Assembly (NCBI GenBank): GCA_963693085.1
Contig: OY856410.1
Location: 561,771,906 to 561,835,905 of the forward strand
Length of the DNA stretch: 64,000 bases
Reading direction: 5' to 3'
Origin: Alisma plantago-aquatica
Lineage: Eukaryota > Streptophyta > Magnoliopsida > Alismatales > Alismataceae
Shown: positions 12,740 to 24,099 of the stretch, piece by piece
How positions within the stretch are numbered: the first letter of the stretch is position 1
How the letters are laid out: every line of letters begins with the position of its first letter
Made by a program: the position numbers and the translations under genes
Notes under the pieces: generated by a model
The model's input: the letters and a program-made list of their open reading frames with translations, nothing else
Told to the model about the DNA's origin: nothing
Database searches by the model: none

Positions 12740-13130
12740 GAGCTTCATGCTATAAGGCATAACCCAGAATTAGGGTTTCACACTTTCATTTACTTTATTT
12801 GGAGTTCGGGTTTACTATTCACATTGCATCACCCTTGATTAGGGTTCATATTCAACATACCCTAAATTAGGGTTTACTATTCACATTGCATCACCCTTGA
12901 TTAGGGTTCATATTCAACATACCCTGAATTAGGGTTTACTGTTCACCCCAAGTAGGAGTGGTCATCAAAGTTCCTTGAATTAAGGTTTATCATGTCATCA
13001 CTATGAATTGAGATCATACCATCACCATGTCTTAAGATTACTTCCAATAATACCCTCAGTTAGGGTTATGATTCTTTAACCTTCATAATTAGGGTTTCAT
13101 GATCTCACTATCATGGATCATACCCTAATT
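12740..13130. repeat. Interspersed telobox-like motifs in LTR B (copy 1)
   Basis: TTAGGGTTT or TTAGGGTT recurs every 20-70 bp here (for example ATTAGGGTTTACTATTCAC) and again at intervals to 15060. A similar density occurs in copy 2 between about 61480 and 63135 as AAACCCTAA. The motifs are dispersed, not head-to-tail, so this is not a telomeric array. Confidence 0.7.
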
Positions 13131-13439
13131 AGATATCTATTCATAATAAGAGTCCATTACATAATTAACATTTATGTAGGTAATCCTTTCTCTCTCATCC
13201 TTTATAGGATGATGTTTACTTCAGCCTTGATTAGGCTAAGTCAACTCAACATGAAAGAGAATTGACATCATGGGTTTTGTCATTACCATTATGATCATTA
13301 AGGCTTAACTACTTATTGGATATTAATCACACTATCCCATTAAGATACAAGTACCATAATCATCTTTGATTACATCTTGTATTAAACGATTAACCAACTT
13401 AACCTTTAACCACTTTAAGTATCCATGTGGTTTTGGATA

Positions 13440-14710
13440 ATTATTCACCAAACAATCCTGGCTACAAAGACCCCAAACGATCTTGACCACAAACATCCAA
13501 ACGGTCTAAGACCGTTTAGACCTCCATGCAGTCTTGCACAACCACTGAGATCGTTTGCTAAAGTTGACTTTTGAGGCCGTTTACTAAAGTAGACTCCCAA
13601 AACCGTTTGCTAAAGTAGACTTTTGAAAACGCATGAATCCAAACGGTTTGGGATCATTTGGTCCCAAACGGTCTTGAGACCGTTTGGTCCAAACTCCCTC
13701 AAACCCGCAAGGACCAAAAAGGGTCTTAACCACTTCAATTGAATTAGGGTTTCCAATGTTGGTTCCTTCAACCATTGAATACATGTAACCAATCATCAAT
13801 TGGGCTTATCATCATACTTCAATCGAGTTAATTAGGTCAACCTTCAACTGATTTGACCCTCAATTGACCCTCAATTGGTCATCAATTAGGGTTTGAATCA
13901 CTTGAATTAAGGTTTAGAATCGATGATCCTTCAACATTAACCAATGTGAGTCTAATTACTTTGAAACTATTGGACCATCATCCAAATTGAACATGACCTG
14001 ACCCAAAATGGTCTTGAGGTCGTTTGGATGACCTCCAAACAGTCTTGAGACCGTTTGCCCAAGCCAACATCAAAATCCAAGTTAACCAATTAGGGTTTGG
14101 CTCATTGGATTGATCACCATATCAAATATTGATTGCTCTTCAACATAGCATCATTAGATCTTCAAACACCTATCCATAGTCAACCCTAAACCTCCAAACG
14201 GTATTGGGTGACCCCCAAACGGTCTTGGGATCGTTTGGGTGATTCCCCAAACAGTCTTGAGACCGTTTGCCCATCACATCATCATTAACCATGTCATTTA
14301 TTTAGGGTTTGGATCCTAGGATTAGTCACCAAATTAGCAATCGAATACACTTCAATCTAATATATTTGAATCTTAAATTGGTTAACCATACCTAACCCTA
14401 GACCTCCAAATGGTCTTGAGACCGTTTGGGTCACTCAACCCAAATTTCAAACTTATTCAATTATCAAATCAGCACCTAACCCAATTAGGGTTTTGGTGAT
14501 TGTTGGACCTTCAACTAGTGAACCAATTGAAGTTAATTAATAATTATTGATGGAGAATTGACCTACATTATTCTTAACATGTCTCCAAATGGTCAACGCT
14601 TGGTCAAAGCCACCAAACGGTCTTGGACTGTTTGCTTCTATGCAGTTTAGTGAAACCGTTTGCTCCCAAACGATTTGGGAAACCGTTTGAGCAAAAAAAA
14701 CAAACTGTTT
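13440..14710. repeat. Array of short palindromes CAAACGGTC...GACCGTTTG in LTR B (copy 1)
   Basis: More than a dozen inverted repeats of about 22-26 bp occur, such as CAAACGGTCTTGAGACCGTT at about 13670 and similar ones at about 14035, 14215, 14250, 14410 and 14625. Each consists of AAACGGTC, a 3-4 bp spacer and GACCGTTT, with variable decay. The second B copy has a parallel array at 61240-62430. Confidence 0.85.
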
Positions 14711-15658
14711 GGTAAAGTAACTTTTTGGATATTTATCTAGAATGATGTCACCTTCGTCTTCCTCTGTTCAGCCAAGAACTGTTGTTGTTCTTCACGGAAA
14801 TTATAGCAAGAACTAAAAAGAGTATCTAAGAAGAAAAGTAGCCAACGATTATTAAAAGTATGGATGCATTAGCAATGCATAGGGGTTAGAGTTATAAAAC
14901 CCGCCTCTAGAACTGATCCAAAGCTCCAAGATCCATGGTTTTAATGGTGGATGGAGTTCCAGCAGTTGTCCAAGGTCCGTCCTTCAACTTTTGGGTGAAC
15001 AAGATGGCTAGAAATGAAAATCGTGTGAAGAAAACCATTAATCAAGCCTTGTTTTAGGGTTTCCACCATGAATCTGAGGTAGATGATGATCCAAACTTAC
15101 CAACAGGTTTGGTCGTCCTTCCTATGCTCCAGAACTCTCCGTTGGTCGGCCAAAGCAAGGTGAAAAGAGAAAGAAACTAAGGGAACAGTTCTCATGTGTA
15201 TTGCAAAAGATATACATAAGAGATATGTATATGGGTTTTTAAGGAAATAGAAAAAGAAAAGTATTTTCTTTAATTCCAAAATAATATCCACCAAACTCCC
15301 CTCCATTTCTTGGCCACGAAACCATCTCCATTACTTACAAAAAAAACCTCTCCATTATCTAAAGATTAATGGAAAAGGAATTAAGCATCTTAAGGAGTTT
15401 TATATTATTATTCAACTTTTAGTGGATAATACTTTATTTTATATTATTATGAGTGGCTTCCACTCGACCAAAATCTGTTTATGCCCAAGAAAGGCACAAG
15501 CTCGTCCATCTTATTGCAAACACATTCCTCAACTTTTGGTTGAAGGGCTCCTCAGTTAATTTATTTCTTTTTGCATGAAATTAAATTAAAGCTCCATATA
15601 TGCTTAAATCTTGATTATTTTAATGTCAAGATTCTCTCTCCTCCATGATAATTCAAAT

Positions 15659-17098
15659 TGAAAAAACACTAGAGGGGGTGAATAGAGTTTTTAAATAATT
15701 TTAACAATTATTGAACTCAAACAACCAATCACAAAATATTGGACAAGGGGACAAGGATTTAGAGTGGTTCCAACTTTAGCAAATACTAAAGTTGTCAGTC
15801 CACTACCCGGTTTCTTACCCAACCGGGATTTGGAAAGAATTTAATTTTATTACCTCGCAAGGACTTTACATAAAATTACAATTCTCTCCCTAAACCCTTC
15901 AAGCAGCCTTCACCTAGAAGTAATCGCACCAACCTTGAAGCAGCCTTCACCTAGAAGTAATTGCACCAACCTTGAAGCAGCCTTCCTCCTGAAGTAGCTT
16001 CCCGTTGCAATAGCCTTCTTGAAGTAGCTTCCCCTTGCGATAGCCTTCTTGAAGTAGCTTGAAGTCCACCTTCTCCTCCGAGAAGAACCTTCTCCAATCT
16101 GCAGCCTGCAACCCTAGGAGTAGCAAGGAGAATACAAAGAATAAAAGGAACAAGAAGGAAAATAGAAATTACAACTTATCCTTTTAAGCACAAGGCTTGA
16201 TTTGCCTATATCAAGCGTATTGATCTCCTAACCAATGAGTGTAGAAGTGTAAGTGCTGTGGAAAGGAGATGCTAGCCTATAGGACACGAAAATAGGAGCA
16301 ATGGGAATGAATAGCCAATGTTGGAATTGCTCTATTGCTCAAAACAGATTGCCAATGAGTATTCAATCTCAAGTGTAGCACAAGTGTAGCTTAGGTGTAT
16401 TTAGGTGTCCTAAGGCATGTCCTATTTATAGGAATGACCTACAAGTGCTTAAGGACGTTCTAGACACTTTCTAGGGGGTTCTAAGTGCTTAACTAGCCGT
16501 TAGGTATAAGTTAGTTGCATTAGTAACGACTAGTTGCTTTATTCTGCAGTTGCTGTCAGAGTCCATCTCGGTCGAGAAATTGTCGACCGAGATACCTACT
16601 CGGTCGAAGTTTTGTCGACCGACAGGCTCTCTGGATCAACGTTCATTTACAACTACCAACTACTTTGTCAGCTGTGTCTAACGGCTATTTGGGTCTTTCT
16701 CGGTCGAGAAGTTTGTCGACTGAGAGTGTCTCGGTCGAGGAGTTTGTCGACCGAGATTGACCCTGTTTCAATCTTTCAATTAAGGCACTAAGTGTGTGTA
16801 TGAGTGTGCATATGTGACACTATTGAAGGGGATGACTTATCTAAGTGTGGTATTTAGCTAGGGAAGATCTAACGCTTGATTTACATGAAGTCTAAGTACT
16901 TGTACATTATATATTTGTACAAGTTTACAATTGATTACATTTCATGACATTTACAATCATTCAAGCATATAGATTCCCTAGAGCTTTGTCATCCACCTTA
17001 TTCCTGCAACACTCAAGTAGCGCGTTAGATCAACAAGAATGAAATGTTTGTCATCATCGAAACAAAGGGATTTATCATAATGTCCAATTTATCCAACA
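15659..17098 (-). repeat. Copia element 3' LTR (1440 bp)
   Basis: It has TG...CA ends and is nearly identical to 19901-21342. It contains two tandem copies of a 37-bp unit (CTTGAAGCAGCCTTCACCTA...) at about 15900-15973, then repeats of CTTGAAGTAGCTTCC. It also has four hairpin motifs CTCGGTCGA...TCGACCGAG at 16567-16592, 16597-16624, 16699-16725 and 16730-16756. Confidence 0.92.
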
Positions 17099-18943
17099 AT
17101 CTCCCCCTTTTTGAAGATGACAAACATTTCCTAAATATGAAATAAGGAAATATAAAGCATGTGAGTTTCATACCTGAAGATTACCTTTTGTAGCCATTCT
17201 TGTTTTGCAAGTGAGTGCTTGGCCATCAAGATGAAACTCATTTATATTTTTGATTTTATATTCTTTCTCCCCCTTTGACATTTCAAAAGATATCCAGGGT
17301 GAATATTTTATATTTCTTCTCCCCCTTAATTTTATACTATGCTCCCCCTTAAATAGATATTCTATTAGGAACATGGATTTAATATCATTTTTGTCTAATT
17401 TAGCCACAATTTGTTTCTCAATCATTTGCAAAGGATGTTAAGCCTTGAAATGATATGAGATTCCCTTAAGCTTATATATTGATTTCTCATCTATCAAGGG
17501 ATGTTAAGCCCTAAAAGTCAAATGAGAATCCTTTAATAAAAATGTCTCCATCCAAATGCAAAGGATATTAATCCCGATTTGTTTAGAGAGTTCCTTTAAG
17601 ATATATCATTTTTATGAAATTCATAGATGTCTTCATAACCAAGAGTAAAGGTACTAAGGTCGTAACAAGCTTCAAAATCTTTTTAATCAAATAATCAAAT
17701 TTGTTTGTATGAGCTCCCCCTTAATCTTACCATTAAAGCAATTTAAAGCTTCTAAGGTCACAGATGATTTTAAATTTTGATTTTGACCTTTATCAAAAGT
17801 ATACTAAGATTAAGTATAATAAAATGATGTCCAAATAAGCATTTTGTCAAAGCTTATTTTAGGTCGTCCTTGACTACGACCATAGCGCCCCTTGGCTAAA
17901 TTGTATTTCAACCAAGAGGCAAAATCTGCAGATTTCACATGTGAAGTATAAATTTTGCAGATAACTTAAAGAGATATCAATTAAATTACTTTGAATAAAA
18001 CCTATTATGAATGATGTCCTTTTTACTATGAGTGCATAAATCAAGTCCTATTTCTGTTCATATTAATCATGTGATTCTTCAAGAAAAGACATATATCCTT
18101 GAAGGCATGAATGATATCTCAATTTCTTATAGATACCAATTGAGAAATTCTTTATTTTATGTTTTGCAAACCTTAAAGTTCTTTTTCTAAGCAACAAATC
18201 ACCAATGAATCATTTTTCTTGCCTATGCATCATCAAGGATCCATGCATACAATAATCATTATCTATTTGTTCTATGTAACATAGCATCATCTTTATGAGC
18301 TGAATGATAAAATAGTGAAAGCATATCCATGATGTAATGATAGAACAATAAAATGATAATTCCATGAAATACAGTGATTGTGATCATTTAAACTAAATGT
18401 CATAACACATGATTTCTATATAGATATACCAGGAGATGCTTTAAAAAATCATGTAAAACATTATAAAATAGTGATTTCTAAACATGATTTTAAGTTTTTC
18501 CTTATTTAGAGGATCAATCGAAATGATATCATTTATATTAAAAAAATGATCTTCAACTTGTTTTGCATGTAAAACAGTCATTAACAGCAAATAGATAGCC
18601 ACTTGATCAATCAAATTATTCAACAATTTTACTGCAGACTGAAATCAGTGACTTGTTCGGTCGAAGATTTCTCGACCGACTGACTGCTCGGTCGACGATT
18701 TCTCGACCGACAAGGTTTCTGTATTATCTTCAGAACTATTTATTGCTTCCAAGTAAAATATAGACTATATTTAATTCAATTATGCAATTTAAAAATCATA
18801 TTCAAATCTTTAAGTTTTGAGGACCTTAATTGAGATAAGTTAAAAATTTTAGTTACTTGAATCATTTTTTATGTTAAGTTGAGATAGACATAAAGATATG
18901 CAATTTAAAGTCTTTGGTCATATCTCAACTTAGTCTAATCAAT
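17099..18943 (-). other. Copia element internal non-coding region
   Basis: AT-rich sequence between the polypurine tract and the gag frames. The only structured part I see is a pair of hairpin motifs at about 18657-18710 (TCGGTCGAAGATTTCTCGACC and TCGGTCGACGATTTCTCGACC), the same motif as in the LTRs. The pol genes expected here are absent. Short frames at 17168-17431 and 18441-18626 have no recognisable domain. Confidence 0.7.
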
Positions 18944-19303
18944 TCAATTTGGGGGTTTTGGAACCCATACCAAATCAACATCCTTTTTCTTGTATGGGCA
19001 TGAAAAAGAGTAGTGTCCAAGACGTAAGCAATAATGGCAACATATAGAATCAACCTCAAGTCTTTTTCTATGGTTTTGTTCTAGGTTGTTCTTTGGTACA
19101 AATGTATTTGTTCCTTTAGGTACATATATAGATTGATGTGCTCGTGTCTTTCTCCAACTAGGTTGTTGATAAGATTTCCCCTTAGGCTTGTAACCTAGTC
19201 CTCTTCTCCCAATTTGATGATAGGGATTATCTAAGATTTGATCAAGAATGCCATTATTATTTAAACTACTAACTTTTTGTTGTAACTTGGCAATCTCATC
19301 CAT
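18944..19303 (-). CDS. Copia-type gag fragment with zinc knuckle, 119 aa
   Basis: The protein carries a CX2CX4HX4C zinc knuckle (CCHYCLRLGHYSFSCPY) near its C-terminus followed by VDLVWVPK, an order seen just before protease in SIRE-type polyproteins. Upstream it is basic (GYKPKGKSYQQPSWRKT). It overlaps the end of the preceding gag frame by 8 bp, so a frameshift probably separates parts of one ancestral polyprotein. It would bind nucleic acid in the particle. No pol follows. Confidence 0.7.
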   Translation of the reverse strand: MDEIAKLQQKVSSLNNNGILDQILDNPYHQIGRRGLGYKPKGKSYQQPSWRKTRAHQSIYVPKGTNTFVPKNNLEQNHRKRLEVDSICCHYCLRLGHYSFSCPYKKKDVDLVWVPKPPN

Positions 19304-19853
19304 TCTCTTCTTTAATATCTAGTTTTGCTTGATCTAGGTTAGATGACAATGGATTTCTTTCTTTGACAATAGAATCATAATCTAGATGGGTGCATAAGAT
19401 GGGTTGTTTTTGAAGATCATTCGCTTGAGTTTGCAAATTAATCTTTTCTAAAGAAAGTAGATTGCAATTTGCCTCTATAGATTTTATCTTAATATCATGA
19501 TCTTCAATGATCATTTTAATATCTTCATTTTCAGATGTAATAGCAAGAAGCTTAGCATGTAATTCATCATTTGCTTTATTAGATTTCTTTAGTTTCTTCT
19601 TGCACTCAACATATTTATTATGTGTCTCTTCAAGACTAGCAACTAGTTCTTCTTTAGATAAATCAAAAAGACTTACCTCTTCTTCTTCTTCACTAGTTGT
19701 AGCAATAAGACAATCCTTGTGTTCATCTTCCTTCTTTGATCTCCATGGGCAGCTAGTTGTTGTGTGGCTTGTTCCTAAGCACCAATTGCAACATGTTGTA
19801 GATTTGTCCAAGATGCACCTTTTGTTGCGATTGTAATCACCATTACCCTCCAT
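19296..19853 (-). CDS. Copia-type gag C-terminal part, 185 aa, zinc knuckle and coiled coil
   Basis: The ATG at 19853 lies 34 bp from the primer site. Residues 20-40 hold a zinc knuckle (CCNWCLGTSHTTTSCPW). Residues about 55-175 are charged and rich in Glu, Lys and Leu with heptad-like spacing, probably a coiled coil. The N-terminal capsid domain expected in a Copia gag is missing, so this is an internally deleted gag that still has an open frame. It may pack into particles made by a partner element. Confidence 0.7.
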   Translation of the reverse strand: MEGNGDYNRNKRCILDKSTTCCNWCLGTSHTTTSCPWRSKKEDEHKDCLIATTSEEEEEVSLFDLSKEELVASLEETHNKYVECKKKLKKSNKANDELHAKLLAITSENEDIKMIIEDHDIKIKSIEANCNLLSLEKINLQTQANDLQKQPILCTHLDYDSIVKERNPLSSNLDQAKLDIKEENG

Positions 19854-19886
19854 TCTTCAAGACCTGGTTAGGGTTCCTTGAAGCCT

Positions 19887-19898
19887 GCTCTGATACCA
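19887..19898 (-). promoter_or_regulatory. Primer-binding site, initiator Met tRNA
   Basis: TGGTATCAGAGC on the minus strand, 2 bp inside the 5' LTR boundary at 19901, matches the complement of the initiator Met tRNA 3' end used by many Copia elements. Confidence 0.9.
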
Positions 19899-19900
19899 AT

Positions 19901-21342
19901 TGAAAAAACACTAGAGGGGGGGTGAATAGAGTTTTTAAATAATTTTAACAATTATTGAACTCAAACAACCAATCACAAAATATTGGACAAGGGGACAAGG
20001 ATTTAGAGTGGTTCCAACTTTAGCAAATACTAAAGTTGTCAGTCCACTACCCGGTTGCTTACCCAACCGGGATTTGGAAAGAATTTAATTTTATTACCTC
20101 GCAAGGACTTTACATAAAATTACAATTCTCTCCCTAAACCCTTCAAGCAGCCTTCACCTAGAAGTAATCGCACCAACCTTGAAGCAGCCTTCACCTAGAA
20201 GTAATTGCACCAACCTTGAAGCAGCCTTCCTCCTGAAGTAGCTTCCCGTTGCAATAGCCTTCTTGAAGTAGCTTCCCGTTGCGATAGCCTTCTTGAAGTA
20301 GCTTGAAGTCCACCTTCTCCTCCGAGAAGAACCTTCTCCAATCTGCAGCCTCCAACCCTAGGAGTAGCAAGGAGAATACAAAGAATAAAAGGAACAAGAA
20401 GGAAAACAGAAATTACAACTTATCCTTTTAAGCACAAGGCTTGATTTGCCTATATCAAGCGTATTGATCTCCTAACCAATGAGTGTAGAAGTGTAAGTGC
20501 TGTGGAAAGGAGATGCTAGCCTATAGGACACGAAAATAGGAGCAATGGGAATGAATAGCCAATGTTGGAATTGCTCTATTGCTCAAAACAGATTGCCAAT
20601 GAGTATTCAATCTCAAGTGTAGCACAAGTGTAGCTTAGGTGTATTTAGGTGTCCTAAGGCATGTCCTATTTATAGGAATGACCTACAAGTGCTTAAGGAC
20701 GTTCTAGACACTTTCTAGGGGGTTCTAAGTGCTTAACTAGCCGTTAGGTATAAGTTAGTTGCATTAGTAACGACTAGTTGCTTTATTCTGCAGTTGCTGT
20801 CAGAGTCCATCTCGGTCGAGAAATTGTCAACCGAGATACCTACTCGGTTGAAGTTTTGTCGACCGACAGGCTCTCTGGATCAACGTTCATTTACAACTAC
20901 CAACTACTTTGTCAGCTGTGTCTAACGGCTATTTGGGTCTTTCTCGGTCGAGAAGTTTGTCGACCGAGAGTGTCTCGGTCGAGGAGTTTGTCGACCGAGA
21001 TTGACCCTGTTTCAATCTTTCAATTAAGGCACTAAGTGTGTGTATGAGTGTGCATATGTGACACTATTGAAGGGGATGACTTATCTAAGTGTGGTGTTTA
21101 GCTAGGGAAGATCTAACGCTTGATTTACATGAAGTCTAAGTACTTGTACATTATATATTTGTACAAGTTTACAATTGATTACATTTCATGACATTTACAA
21201 TCATTCAAGCATATAGATTCCCTAGAGCTTTGTCATCCACCTTATTCCTGCAACACTCAAGTAGCGCGTTAGATCAACAAGAATGAAATGTTTGTCATCA
21301 TCGAAACAAAGGGATTTATCATAATGTCCAATTTATCCAACA
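19901..21342 (-). repeat. Copia element 5' LTR (1442 bp)
   Basis: Partner of the LTR at 15659. It differs by a 2-bp longer G run near the end and roughly eight substitutions. Four hairpin motifs lie at about 20810-20998; two have lost perfect pairing through C/T or G/A changes (for example GTCAACCGAG). Confidence 0.92.
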
Positions 21343-21805
21343 CAAATGAGACGCCCCTCTCATTTTATTTACTCTATTTGATGCCAAGAAATATGAGAGA
21401 CCCTCTAGAGGTGATATATTGCATATTGAACCCTAGGTTTTGGGTAATTTGCACATTATACCAAAACTAGGTTTTAATGCACAAGGATTGCTCTATAAGC
21501 TTTATCTTGGTGCCCAAGCTTGTGAAAACCATATCACTACATCATATTCATTCTTATGATGTCTCAACATCAGAGGAACATCTTATCATGTGCAATTTGC
21601 AAGTTAACCCCTCAACTTGGGTAATTTGCACTTTAGTCCAAAAGTAACAAAACAATGTTTCAACATTATTAAAAAAAGACTGAAATTGAAATATAAGTTC
21701 CTCAAAAGCCTTAATTACTTTTCAAAGTATAAGAGCAAGCATTTAATCAACTTAATTAGGCAAAACATCTAGGGTTAGTACATAACCCAGGTCAGGGATG
21801 TTACA

Positions 21806-24099
21806 AGGATTAAAAGTTGATTAAAGATTAATGATGGAGATTGCTGGGGTGGTCCTAGGTTTCATTGCCACTGCACATGCAAACATATCCAATCACAAAC
21901 ATCCATGCAAGATCTAACTATCCAACTAGAACTGCTACAAACCCTCCCAGAGGGATGTTTAGGTTTGCGTAAGCATCACCTTAGGCATCAGATTTCTCGT
22001 CGCCATCCGGATCATGCACTTACGGTTTCGAAGATACAGATATCCAACTGAAGTTGTGGCCCTCCGTTAGGATGTTTAGGCACACAGAAGCGTCACCGTG
22101 GGCTAGATGGCTCGTCCCTTTACAGATCATTCACTTACGACCTCAGGGAATCTCATTCTATTTCTAGTCAGGGAGTCAATTGCGTTAATCAACATTCTAT
22201 CCTACATATTGAGGTTCTCGCAACATAGGAAAGAACAAGATAAAAGCAAGCATGCGATCAATCTACAAGCAAATATCGACGATTAACAACGAAATAAAAA
22301 GTTATATACATGTCATGGAATGTTTAACAAAAGAACATGTAAGCATGGGCAGCGGGGCTAGTCCCTGCACCCAGCAAAAGGAAACTACTCGCTCATGGTG
22401 AGAAAAATAAGAAGAACAAGAGAGAGGAAAGATTCCGCCATGAGCATGGTGAAGAAGATGATCGCAGCTCGGTGGAGAGACATACTTCTACACAATGTCG
22501 GGGCAGATCTGGATGAGAAGGGAAGAACACCACAGCAGATGGGGCATATATTCTCTCTCCACCTTCTCTCTCTTCTCGTAGTCCTTGCTCACAACAGGGT
22601 GAGCAGCTCGTGGACGTGAAGGCAGCGTAGGCACGACGTAGATGTAATAGATCTGGATCTGGATGGAGTGGCTTGCAGATATGGGTTTCCACCTCAGGGT
22701 GAACCGGGGCACAAGACCACCACGGAGGCAGGTGTGGGTTTCTACCTCACATCTGGGTGAACGGGGGCACAAGACCACCACGGAGGCAGGCTCTTGGCTG
22801 TAGAGATCGCAGGCAGACCTGTAGACGAGCCTTATGACGTCTGGAGAGGATGCCTCGAGTGAGGGGGGGTCAGGGCCTATTTATAGGCCCGGCTGGGTGC
22901 TGTCCGCTGTGCCTCGGTCGAGGTCTTACAGACCCGGTCATGGTTCTTTGCCCTACTGGTCGCAGTTGTTAACATAGGCTCCTGGTCGCAATCTTTGAAG
23001 TAGTTCTCGCGACCGCGGTGTAGGATGGTCACGGTCTACAAAGCAACAAGGTCGAGGTCTGTTGAGATTGCTTGGATGACAGTAGCACCTCGGTTGAAGA
23101 GGTTAGAGAAGATGCTGGAGGTTGCTCGACATTGCATCCCAGGTGGATGAAGATGCAGTGATCACAGAGGTTGCTGTTGTTAGGGTTGGTCGCGGCGTCG
23201 TCTGAGGTCGACCTGGCGGCGCGGCTATTGGCGTTAAAGAGAGGCAGTTGGCAACAGATAGAAAGAAGGGACCACAGGTCGTGATCAGTTGGCGGGGAAG
23301 AGCAGTCGCGGTCTGGACGTGAAGAAACCGTGGGTGCGGCCATCGTCTGGAGAGGTCGTGGTATTTGAGGGTGGAGAAGCCGCGGTCGCGGTTGTTGGCG
23401 ATCGCGGTGTGGTGAGAGGAGTCCTCAGGTCGTGGTGATGTTGTTGATCGCTGTCCTGGGAGAGTAGCAGGTCGCGATTGCGGGTGCAGGTCGTGGGAAG
23501 CGGAGGAGGTCACGGTTATGCATAGGCGACGTTGGTCGCGGTTGTTGGCATGGACGGAGAACCGAGGGCAAGGAGAAGAGAACCACGATCGTGGTCTGGT
23601 GCAGGTGGGCGTGGAGACAGGAAAGAACCGCTGCAGGTCGCGATCGGGTGAGGAGTTGAGGGCGACGTCACGGTTGGGTGATGGCGTAGACCACAATCAA
23701 ACAGGGAGGTCTAGGTGCGGAAGACGCGAAGGTGATCGCGGGTCGCAGTCAGGTGAAGACGGGGACTGGTCGTGGTTATTGCATTGTGGATGGTCGTGAT
23801 TCCATGAGAGGGTGAGGGAGAGATCGCGGATAGCTGTCCGCGGTTAGGGCAAGCTGGGTTAGTGGGGAAGGAAGGGGAGCCACTGCTGCTGACCAGGCTA
23901 GCCAAGGCCCCAAATAGGGTCATGAGCCGAGAAGATCAGGCCCAATGCCCAAAATGAACTGCACAAAGGTGCAAAAATCCAATAAAAATAGGGACAATTC
24001 CGATCAAACCAAGACAAGTCAAATATTACAAGATATGGTCAATAAACGTGAGAATGCAAGCAAAATGGGCCAAACGAGGCGATGAATGCACATTCATCA
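21806..24099 (-). repeat. Athila 5' LTR, distal part (2294 bp), with GGTCGCGG-rich domain
   Basis: It resumes the Athila LTR after the B insertion and ends with the LTR terminus CATTCATCA. Positions 22905-23850 are unusually GC-rich and contain some two dozen degenerate GGTCGCGGT or GGTCGTGGT motifs in both orientations (for example CTCGCGACCGCGGTG near 23006). Near 22680-22790 an imperfect 60-bp tandem repeat carries GTGAACCGGGGCACAAGACC. Open frames across this domain (22393-23923, both strands) reflect its GC richness and have no recognised domains. Confidence 0.65.

Larger units (their letters stand above)
15659..21342 (-). mobile_element. Young gag-only Copia-type element (TR-GAG-like), target duplication CAAAT
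   Basis: This complete 5684-bp element has LTRs at 15659-17098 and 19901-21342, flanked by CAAAT at 15654-15658 and 21343-21347. On the minus strand the LTR begins TGTTGGATAAATTGGAC and ends CTCTAGTGTTTTTTCA. The primer site at 19887-19898 (TGGTATCAGAGC) matches initiator Met tRNA, and the polypurine tract at 17099-17114 is AAAAAGGGGGAGAT. The tract and zinc-knuckle pattern suggest the SIRE/Maximus lineage. The 2.8-kb internal region carries only two gag-like frames and no protease, integrase or reverse transcriptase, so it would need another element's enzymes. By eye the LTRs differ by about eight substitutions and one 2-bp length change in 1440 bp. Confidence 0.9.
8142..21805 (-). mobile_element. 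Family B long LTR, about 5.3 kb without nested insertions
   Basis: Read on the minus strand it runs from TGTAACATCCCTGACC (21805) to ...CGAAACGCTTCCACA (8142), so it has TG...CA ends. The same sequence recurs on plus at 60049-64000. For example, the motif ACATACTTTTGAGTATG near 63578 matches 9330-9350 in reverse. I see no coding region of its own, so I read it as a solo LTR of a large, possibly non-autonomous element. Two insertions interrupt it, 10055-12716 and 15659-21342. The 5-bp flanks do not match (ACTAA left, AGGAT right). It is inserted in the Athila 5' LTR. Confidence 0.75.
1..24099 (-). mobile_element. Athila-like Ty3/gypsy LTR retrotransposon, truncated by window edge and nested
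   Basis: This is a minus-strand Ty3/gypsy element. In coding order, right to left, it shows a 5' LTR (7845-24099, interrupted), a primer site, gag, protease, reverse transcriptase, RNase H and integrase, then a non-coding 3' region and the end of the 3' LTR (1-71). The right boundary is the LTR end CATTCATCA at 24099; the same end occurs at 63-71 next to the internal region, which identifies the two LTRs. Without its insertions the 5' LTR is about 2.6 kb. The coding region has several frame breaks and stops, so the copy is dead. The Athila assignment rests on the gag-pol linker, the integrase tail and the Asp-tRNA-like primer site. A candidate target duplication at 24100-24104 (CCTAC) cannot be confirmed because the left flank is outside the window. 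Confidence 0.85.

Noticed and set aside
12740..13130. Possible interstitial telomeric repeat
   Set aside because: TTTAGGG-like motifs are dispersed with unrelated spacers and never form a head-to-tail array.
19887..19898. tRNA gene fragment
   Set aside because: Only the 12-nt primer-binding complement of initiator Met tRNA is present, at an LTR edge; the same holds at 50577.
22393..23923. Several overlapping open frames on both strands
   Set aside because: They lie in the GC-rich GGTCGCGG domain of the Athila LTR, where stops are rare; no domain match and no shared frame.
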